A stretch of 10,718 bases of DNA from G963676205 sp964342525. GTDB lineage: Bacteria; Campylobacterota; Campylobacteria; Campylobacterales; Arcobacteraceae. Below are positions 5,962-10,718 of the stretch, in pieces. A program made the position numbers and the translations under genes. The stretch lies in NCBI GenBank assembly GCA_964342525.1, contig CAYFGQ010000100.1, forward strand, positions 1-10,718, given 5' to 3'. Within the stretch, counting starts at the first letter, position 1, and every line of letters begins with the position of its first letter. The notes beneath the pieces were generated by a model. That model was not told where the DNA came from and ran no database searches. It saw only the letters and a program-made list of their open reading frames with translations.

Positions 5962-6010
5962 ACTCGGAATTATATCATAACTTGAAAGATTATTCATTGA
6001 CTCATATCAA
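5962..6010 (-). promoter_or_regulatory. Promoter of the Crp/Fnr operon with FNR-type box at -41.5
   Basis: On the minus strand the box TTGATATGAGTCAA (6010-5997) is followed after exactly 22 bp by TGATATAAT, an extended -10 with a perfect TATAAT at 5974-5969. This places +1 at 5962 and the box centre at -41.5, the class II position. The box and its downstream flank share GTCAATGAA (6001-5993) with the napF promoter (313-321) in the same orientation relative to the -10. The leader is 68 nt. The sequence pattern is direct; autoactivation is inferred from the E..SR helix of the gene it precedes. Confidence 0.78.
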
Positions 6011-6157
6011 TATTACTTTAAAGTTACAGCATAAATTATATTTCAATTTTGTAGCTTTAGTAAACTTTTATTTACTTTTAAATTACTGTATATTAGAATT
6101 CCAAGAAATTTTAGTAAATAATACTTTACCATTTTTATTTATTATTAAAGGAACTTA
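6011..6157 (+). promoter_or_regulatory. Upstream region of the chemoreceptor gene
   Basis: Very AT-rich. The best constitutive-type -10 is TATATT (6089-6094, five of six matches), giving a start near 6101 and a leader of about 57 nt. A second candidate, TAAATT (6032-6037), lies 21 bp from the FNR-type box at 5997-6010, so that box (centre -40.5) could also serve this divergent gene. AGTAAA (6059-6064) and TTTACT (6071-6076) form a short inverted repeat. AAAGGAA (6147-6153), 4 nt before the ATG, is a good ribosome site. No sigma-28 or sigma-54 promoter was recognised. Confidence 0.4.
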
Positions 6158-8389
6158 ATGTTTAATTCCCTCTCACTTACGAAAAAGCTAACACTATTTT
6201 TAATAGTGATACTTACTGTTGGATTTTTATCTTTCACACTTTTTTCAACATATTATGCCCAATCAATTATAACACAAAAGGTACATACTCAACTGACAAA
6301 AAGAGTAAGTTCCATAAAAGATATGATGATGATCTATGATGATTCTTTAAAAAGCATTGCAGATGACCTATTTAATGCTTTTTCTTCCCAGTTTGATAAT
6401 ATCCAAATTGATGCGTCACAAACAGTAACAGTTGAGGGTGTACAAACTCCCCTTATCACAAACAATGGAGAAAAACTAAATCTAAATTTTGACTTTGTAG
6501 ATAATTACACAAAAATCAAAGGCTCTACGGCAACAGTATTTGCAAGAATGGGTGATGATTTTGTTAGAGTTACAACGTCCCTTAAAAGACCAGATGGTTC
6601 TAGAACATTAGGAACATTTTTAGGTACAAAATCACCAGCCTATGAAAAGATAATGAACAAAGAGAAATACTTTGGTACAGCCCACCTATTTGGAAGTGAT
6701 TATATGGCTGTATACAATCCTATCATAAAAGATGGCAAAGTTATAGGTATTTTATATGTGGGATACAACTATACAAGTAGTTATAAAAAACTTATAAAAA
6801 GAATCAAAGATATTAAAATCGGTGATACGGGATATGTATATATTTTAAGTACAAAAAATAAAACAAAAGGAAAAGTGATCCTACACCCAAGTTTAGAGGG
6901 TAAAAATCTTATAAAAATAGCGGATGAAAAGGGTTATGATTTCGTAAAAGAACTTTACAAAGGTGATAAGGGAAGTATTGATTACCTTTGGAAAGATAAA
7001 GTAAAAAGTGTAGTGTATGAAAACTATAGTGAGAGGGGATGGAAGCTAGTTCTTGGAACAAATATAGAGGAGTTCTTAGGGGAGAGTTACCTTATGCAAA
7101 ATATTATGTTTGCTCTAAGTATAACACTTATAGGTGTGGTTGCGTGTATACTATTTTTTACAATTAGATCACTTGTAATTAAACCACTTCACAAATTACA
7201 AATTGGACTAAATGAATTCTTTGACTTTTTAAATGGTAAGAAAGATAAGATCGATGATATAAAAGCAAGTTCCCAAGATGAGATAGGTCAAATGGCTACA
7301 CTGATAAATAAGAGTATCCATGAAATTGAGACAAATATAAACATAGACAATGAACTTATAGCAGATACAGTAAAAGTTTCATCTAGTGTAAGCAATGGAT
7401 ATCTAGATCAAAGAATAACAAAAAACTCAAATAATGCAAAACTAAATGAGCTTAAAGATGTGGTAAATAAAATGCTTCAAAATATCCAAAATAGGATAAA
7501 CAATGTTCAAGATGTATTATCTTCTTATACCGAGTTTGATTATACTGCAAGTGTAAATACAAGTGAAGTACAAGCACAAATAAAAGAGCTATATGAAAGT
7601 ACAAATAATCTAGGAATTGCAACAACACAGATGCTAAAACTAAATCTTCAAAATGGACTTAGCCTTGAATCAAACTCAAGTGAATTAAATGAGATTATTG
7701 ATAGATTAAGTACAAGTGCAAACACTCAAGCCTCTTCACTAGAAGAAACAGCAGCATCCCTAGAAGAGCTTACATCAGCTATGAACTCAAATGAAGAAAA
7801 TATCCATAAGATGCTAAGAAACTCAAAACTTCTATCATCTGAAGTATCAAATGGACAAGCCCTAGCACAAAATACAGCAACTGCTATGGATAATATCAAT
7901 GAACAAACCCAAGCAATTGCTGAGGCGATTACAGTAATTGATCAAATCGCTTTTCAAACAAATATCTTATCCCTAAATGCAGCAGTAGAAGCAGCAACAG
8001 CAGGTGAAGCAGGAAAAGGATTTGCGGTTGTTGCAGGAGAGGTTAGAAATCTAGCATCAAGATCAGCAGAAGCAGCAAAAGAGATCAAGGATCTTGTAGA
8101 AAATGCTACACTAAAAACAGATGAAGGGAAACAAACTGCCCAAAGTATGATAAGTGGATATGAAAAACTTAAAGAGAATATTGAAACAACAACTACAATT
8201 ATCACAGATGTTACAAATAACTCAAAAGAACAACTAGAAAGCATCCATCTTATAAATAATACAGTAGCATCACTAGATACTCTAACCCAAGAAAATGCAC
8301 AAGTTGCAACAAATGCAAATGAGATATCTAGAAAAACAAAATCAATAGCAAATATAATTGTAGAGGATGTAAATAAAAAGAGTTTTTAA
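6158..8389 (+). CDS. Methyl-accepting chemotaxis protein with Cache_3-Cache_2-type sensor domain
   Basis: A 743-residue transmembrane chemoreceptor. Membrane helix 1 is at about 12-34. A large periplasmic sensor (about 37-312) contains 'ATVFARMGDDFVRVTTSL' (125-142), 'YFGTAHLFGSDYMAVYNPI' (171-189), 'GILYVGYNY', then a second lobe with 'GDTGYVYILS' and 'GWKLVLGTNIEEF' (294-306); this is the Cache_3-Cache_2 arrangement. Membrane helix 2 is at 316-336 and is followed by HAMP. A long linker with a second HAMP-like unit ('VSNGYLDQRIT...LNELKDVVNKML') is common in this phylum. The signalling tip is 'DQIAFQTNILSLNAAVEAATAGEAGKGFAVVAGEV', read in two parts around residues 595-629. The protein ends 'NKKSF', so the CheR/CheB-tethering pentapeptide (NWETF type) is absent. 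The ligand is unknown; small carboxylates are frequent for such Cache domains. It is divergent from the Crp/Fnr operon and ends directly against the convergent kinase gene. Confidence 0.93.
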   Translation: MFNSLSLTKKLTLFLIVILTVGFLSFTLFSTYYAQSIITQKVHTQLTKRVSSIKDMMMIYDDSLKSIADDLFNAFSSQFDNIQIDASQTVTVEGVQTPLITNNGEKLNLNFDFVDNYTKIKGSTATVFARMGDDFVRVTTSLKRPDGSRTLGTFLGTKSPAYEKIMNKEKYFGTAHLFGSDYMAVYNPIIKDGKVIGILYVGYNYTSSYKKLIKRIKDIKIGDTGYVYILSTKNKTKGKVILHPSLEGKNLIKIADEKGYDFVKELYKGDKGSIDYLWKDKVKSVVYENYSERGWKLVLGTNIEEFLGESYLMQNIMFALSITLIGVVACILFFTIRSLVIKPLHKLQIGLNEFFDFLNGKKDKIDDIKASSQDEIGQMATLINKSIHEIETNINIDNELIADTVKVSSSVSNGYLDQRITKNSNNAKLNELKDVVNKMLQNIQNRINNVQDVLSSYTEFDYTASVNTSEVQAQIKELYESTNNLGIATTQMLKLNLQNGLSLESNSSELNEIIDRLSTSANTQASSLEETAASLEELTSAMNSNEENIHKMLRNSKLLSSEVSNGQALAQNTATAMDNINEQTQAIAEAITVIDQIAFQTNILSLNAAVEAATAGEAGKGFAVVAGEVRNLASRSAEAAKEIKDLVENATLKTDEGKQTAQSMISGYEKLKENIETTTTIITDVTNNSKEQLESIHLINNTVASLDTLTQENAQVATNANEISRKTKSIANIIVEDVNKKSF

Positions 8390-10300
8390 TCAATAATCTA
8401 GAGGTAATTCAATCATAAATTTTGCACCATTTTGAGTATTTTTTACGAAAAGTTTTCCCTTTAAACTCTCTGTAACAATCCTATAACTCATATGTAATCC
8501 CAAGCCTGTACCTTGGGATTCATGTTTTGTGGTGAAGTATGGCTCAAATATTTTTGAGATTATATTATCAGGGATTCCCCCACCATTATCTTCTATACAG
8601 ATCAAAACCCTATTTTCTATTTTTTCCAATGATATTTTTATCCATGGATTTTCCACTTCATACTTAAGTAGAGCATCTTTAGCATTAGTGATTATATTTA
8701 TTAAAACTTGGGAGAGTTCACCCATCACTAGTTTTATCTTAATAGGCTCAGAATAATCAATATGCTTTATTAACTCTATAAAATTGTTTTTAAGGGTGTG
8801 TTCTACTATATCTATGGCATTATCAATTCTATCTTGTAAAATAACCTCATTTATCTCTTTATCTTCCCTAACAAAATTTCTAAAAGTATTTATGGTCTCA
8901 GATAAATATTGGGCACTTTCATTGATTTTATCCACTGAATAGTATAAATATTTATCATCCAATTGATCAAAATCTTTTTTAAATTTTATCCCTGTAGCAG
9001 CTGTAGATATTACAGATAGAGGTTGTCTCCATTGATGGGCAATATTACCTATCATATCACCCAAAGAGGACATTTTAGCTTGTTCTAAAAGTGTGGTATT
9101 GGCACTTTTTAACTCTTCAATATCTATATTAAAACCAAAAAATTTATCTTTATAGATAGTACCTTTGGCATTTATCCATTTTTGAGTCCCCTCTTTTGTG
9201 ATGATCCTAAACTCCACATCATATTTTTTATTTTTTCCTAAAATATGATTATAAAATGCTGTTTCCACTTTTTTTAGATCTTCTGGATAAACTATCTTTT
9301 CAAAAACTTTTTGGGTTTTAAGACCTTCAAAATCCTCTTTATTATAGTCCAAATATTTATACCAACCATCAGAAAAATAAAGGGTATCCTCTTTTAAATC
9401 AATCTCCCAATATCCAGCCAATATAGTGTCTGCAACAAATTTAAATCGACTCAAAATCTCTGATATATCCCTAGATTTAGCTTCAATTTTTTCTTCTAAA
9501 CTCTCATTTAGTTCATTTAGCTCTTTTGTTCTTTCATCTACTTTTTCTTCTAGGTTTTTATTTGCATCTTGTAAAAGATCTGAATAGTTTAAAAACTGTT
9601 TTTTTATCTTATTTATTATATACACAGAACTAATCAATACACATATCAAAGAGATAAATACAAAAATATAGATTCTTGTATAAAGATCTTTCATCTTATC
9701 TTCATGTAAATGTTTTTCATCATCAAGTATCTTTTTTATATCATCAAAATATACTCCAGTACCGATGATCCAATCTAGCTCTTTTATATATTTTACATAA
9801 CTTATTTTTTTATAGCTTTCATTTTCCTTGGATGGCTTTTGCCATAAATACTCTATAAAGATTCCATTTTGATTTTTTAAGGCTGTATCGACGATATTTT
9901 TAATTACAAAATCCCCATTAACATCTTGGTAAAAACTTGCATCTTGATCTAAAAATTCTTTTTGATTTGGATTTAATATGGTGATATAATTTGAATCATA
10001 TATCCAAAAGTAGCCATTTTCTCCATAAGAATAAGTGGAGATTCTTTTTATAATCTCTTCTTTGTTTTTATAAGAAAAAAGCTCTTTATCTATTAGATTC
10101 TCTAATTCTTTTTTAGTCCAATGTTTTTGTTTATCTAAAAGTTTTTGTGATAACTCTTTTAATTGTTGTTTAGAATAACTATCTATAGAAGTATGAACTA
10201 TAAAGATCAAACTACTTAATAATACTAAAGTAAAAAATATAGGATAGAGTAATGTTTTTTTATCAATATCTTTGATAATTTTTTGGCCTTGTCTACTTAT
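8390..10300 (-). CDS. Cache-PAS sensor histidine kinase, membrane bound (start codon uncertain)
   Basis: The stop abuts the stop of the convergent chemoreceptor gene. The only conventional start candidate in frame is TTG at 10210, but that lies inside the first membrane helix. The frame continues upstream with a plausible short cytoplasmic N-terminus and the full helix 'LLYPIFFTLVLLSSLIFIV', and stays open to TAA at 10306-10304. An excellent ribosome site, AAGGAA (10312-10307), lies 6 nt before an in-frame ATA (10300-10298), so I place the start there (636 residues). Domains in that numbering: membrane helix 17-35; periplasmic single-Cache domain with 'GENGYFWIYD' and 'ELDWIIGTGVYFDDI' (about 40-200); membrane helix about 210-231; coiled coil; PAS (about 280-395); phosphorylation box 'GDMIGNIAHQWRQPL' with His422; ATPase domain with 'NIITNAKDAL', 'EDNGGGIP' (near 570) and 'GTGLGL' (near 596). 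It lies 91 bp downstream of another kinase gene on the same strand. No response regulator is nearby. Confidence 0.85.
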   Translation of the reverse strand: MSRQGQKIIKDIDKKTLLYPIFFTLVLLSSLIFIVHTSIDSYSKQQLKELSQKLLDKQKHWTKKELENLIDKELFSYKNKEEIIKRISTYSYGENGYFWIYDSNYITILNPNQKEFLDQDASFYQDVNGDFVIKNIVDTALKNQNGIFIEYLWQKPSKENESYKKISYVKYIKELDWIIGTGVYFDDIKKILDDEKHLHEDKMKDLYTRIYIFVFISLICVLISSVYIINKIKKQFLNYSDLLQDANKNLEEKVDERTKELNELNESLEEKIEAKSRDISEILSRFKFVADTILAGYWEIDLKEDTLYFSDGWYKYLDYNKEDFEGLKTQKVFEKIVYPEDLKKVETAFYNHILGKNKKYDVEFRIITKEGTQKWINAKGTIYKDKFFGFNIDIEELKSANTTLLEQAKMSSLGDMIGNIAHQWRQPLSVISTAATGIKFKKDFDQLDDKYLYYSVDKINESAQYLSETINTFRNFVREDKEINEVILQDRIDNAIDIVEHTLKNNFIELIKHIDYSEPIKIKLVMGELSQVLINIITNAKDALLKYEVENPWIKISLEKIENRVLICIEDNGGGIPDNIISKIFEPYFTTKHESQGTGLGLHMSYRIVTESLKGKLFVKNTQNGAKFMIELPLDY

Positions 10301-10391
10301 AGTTTATTCCTTAAAGAGGTATGGTGTTTAAATTTGAGTAGATATATTATCACGACACTCTTTGTAACTTGTTTGTAAAATCTTAGTAATC
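10301..10391 (-). promoter_or_regulatory. Spacer between two kinase genes with likely internal promoter and ribosome site
   Basis: On the minus strand, TAATAT (10349-10344) within GTGATAATATATC is a candidate -10, giving a start near 10337 and a leader of about 37 nt. AAGGAA (10312-10307) is the ribosome site for the downstream kinase. No hairpin terminator for the upstream kinase gene is visible, so co-transcription is also possible. No TTGAN6TCAA box is present. Confidence 0.4.
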
Positions 10392-10718
10392 TTAGGAATT
10401 GAAAATTATTTTTGTATTTAGACCCTCTTTTGCATTTGAGATTTCTAACTTTCCATCCATATGCTCTTCAATAATAACCTTTGACATATACATCCCTAAA
10501 CCAGTACCATCTTTATTACTTTTTGTTGAAAAATATGGTTCACAAATTCTAACAAGATCCATAGGTTTCATACCACCACCGTTATCTTCTATCTCAATAA
10601 GAATCTGAGAGTCTGTTTGTTTTAATATGATTTTTATCCACTTATATTTTTCTTCACTCTCAATAAGTGCATCTTTTGAATTATTTAAAATATTTAAAAT
10701 TACTTGCCCAAGCTCATT
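10392..10718 (-). CDS. Sensor histidine kinase, C-terminal ATPase part (truncated by window edge)
   Basis: The last 108 residues of a histidine kinase, running off the right edge. Visible are the N-box 'LGQVILNILNNSKDAL', the D-box 'IEDNGGGM', the 'EPYFSTK' F-box and the glycine box 'DGTGLGMYMSK', i.e. a complete HATPase_c nucleotide-binding core, followed by 'GKLEISNAKEG' and the stop TAA (10394-10392). The sensor and phosphorylation regions are outside the window. It belongs to the same kinase class as the gene just downstream on the same strand (GGGI in place of GGGM, EPYFTTK in place of EPYFSTK), which suggests a tandem pair from duplication or a shared pathway. The last residues are 'TKIIFNS'. 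Confidence 0.9.
   Translation of the reverse strand, partial: NELGQVILNILNNSKDALIESEEKYKWIKIILKQTDSQILIEIEDNGGGMKPMDLVRICEPYFSTKSNKDGTGLGMYMSKVIIEEHMDGKLEISNAKEGLNTKIIFNS

Noticed and set aside
7954..8244. Minus-strand open frame opposite the chemoreceptor signalling tip
   Set aside because: It is a mirror of the alanine- and glutamate-rich MCP hairpin coding sequence; low-complexity Ser/Val/Ala content with no family resemblance.
8375..8387. AAAAA-GAG-TTTTT at the end of the chemoreceptor gene as a bidirectional terminator between convergent genes
   Set aside because: A 5-bp A/T stem is too weak to claim, and it codes for the last Lys-Ser-Phe residues of the chemoreceptor.
8529..8756. Plus-strand open frame opposite the kinase ATPase domain (a similar one lies at 10399-10608)
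   Set aside because: Both are antisense readings of the same conserved HATPase motifs; their likeness to each other ('GI/FIPPPLSS') only reflects the two homologous kinases on the other strand.
10379..10395. Direct repeat AATCTTAG twice, spaced by one base, as an iteron or operator
   Set aside because: Only two copies of 8 bp in AT-rich DNA, one of them covering a stop codon; no further copies were seen nearby.
1..10718. CRISPR arrays, tRNA or rRNA genes, insertion sequences, phage attachment sites
   Set aside because: No regularly spaced repeats, no tRNA cloverleaf or rRNA-like stretches, and no transposase or integrase coding sequence were found. The gene layout and composition look uniform, without a clear transfer boundary.

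Overview
The window is AT-rich, gene-dense DNA that reads as a member of the Campylobacterota (epsilonproteobacteria), most likely the Arcobacter group. The reasons are the low GC content, the napF/napL/napD set (napL is typical of this phylum), the histidine kinases whose phosphorylation box is of the 'AHQW..PL' type, and an Aer-like PAS protein that stands alone as in the Campylobacter CetB proteins. The taxonomic call comes from protein style, not from a database match.

Layout, left to right. (1) The 3' end of a DUF547-family gene (2-265, +). (2) A short promoter region with a perfect 14-bp FNR-type palindrome (304-317), followed by a tight five-gene + strand operon: napF, an unrecognised 85-residue gene, napL, napD and an Aer/CetB-like flavin PAS gene (374-2922). 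(3) A 168-bp intergenic region with a likely promoter and inverted repeats, then a LOV-type sensor histidine kinase (3091-4251, +). (4) Convergent to it, a two-gene minus-strand operon: a Crp/Fnr-family regulator (5893-5228) and a membrane NarX/PilJ-type receptor with no recognisable output domain (5228-4248). (5) A 264-bp divergent regulatory region with a second FNR-type box (5997-6010). (6) A large Cache-domain methyl-accepting chemotaxis protein (6158-8389, +). (7) Convergent to that, two minus-strand sensor histidine kinases: one nearly complete (10300-8390, with an unclear start codon) and the 3' end of another (10718-10392).

How it may fit together. The napF operon supplies accessory and maturation proteins for the periplasmic nitrate reductase. 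The structural genes napA/G/H/B are not in the window, and napF appears to have its own promoter. The encoded Crp/Fnr regulator carries the E..SR recognition-helix pattern that reads TTGA half-sites. TTGA-type palindromes lie exactly 22 bp upstream of -10-like hexamers at both the napF promoter and the regulator's own promoter, which puts both boxes at -41.5 (class II activator geometry). The regulator is translationally coupled to a receptor with a nitrate-sensor-like P-box. The inferred unit is therefore a nitrate/nitrite-responsive, self-activating regulator-receptor pair that controls nap accessory genes and, through the PAS gene at the end of the nap operon, a link to energy taxis. The remaining genes are all signal input proteins (LOV kinase, Cache chemoreceptor, Cache-PAS kinase). 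No response regulator is encoded in the window.
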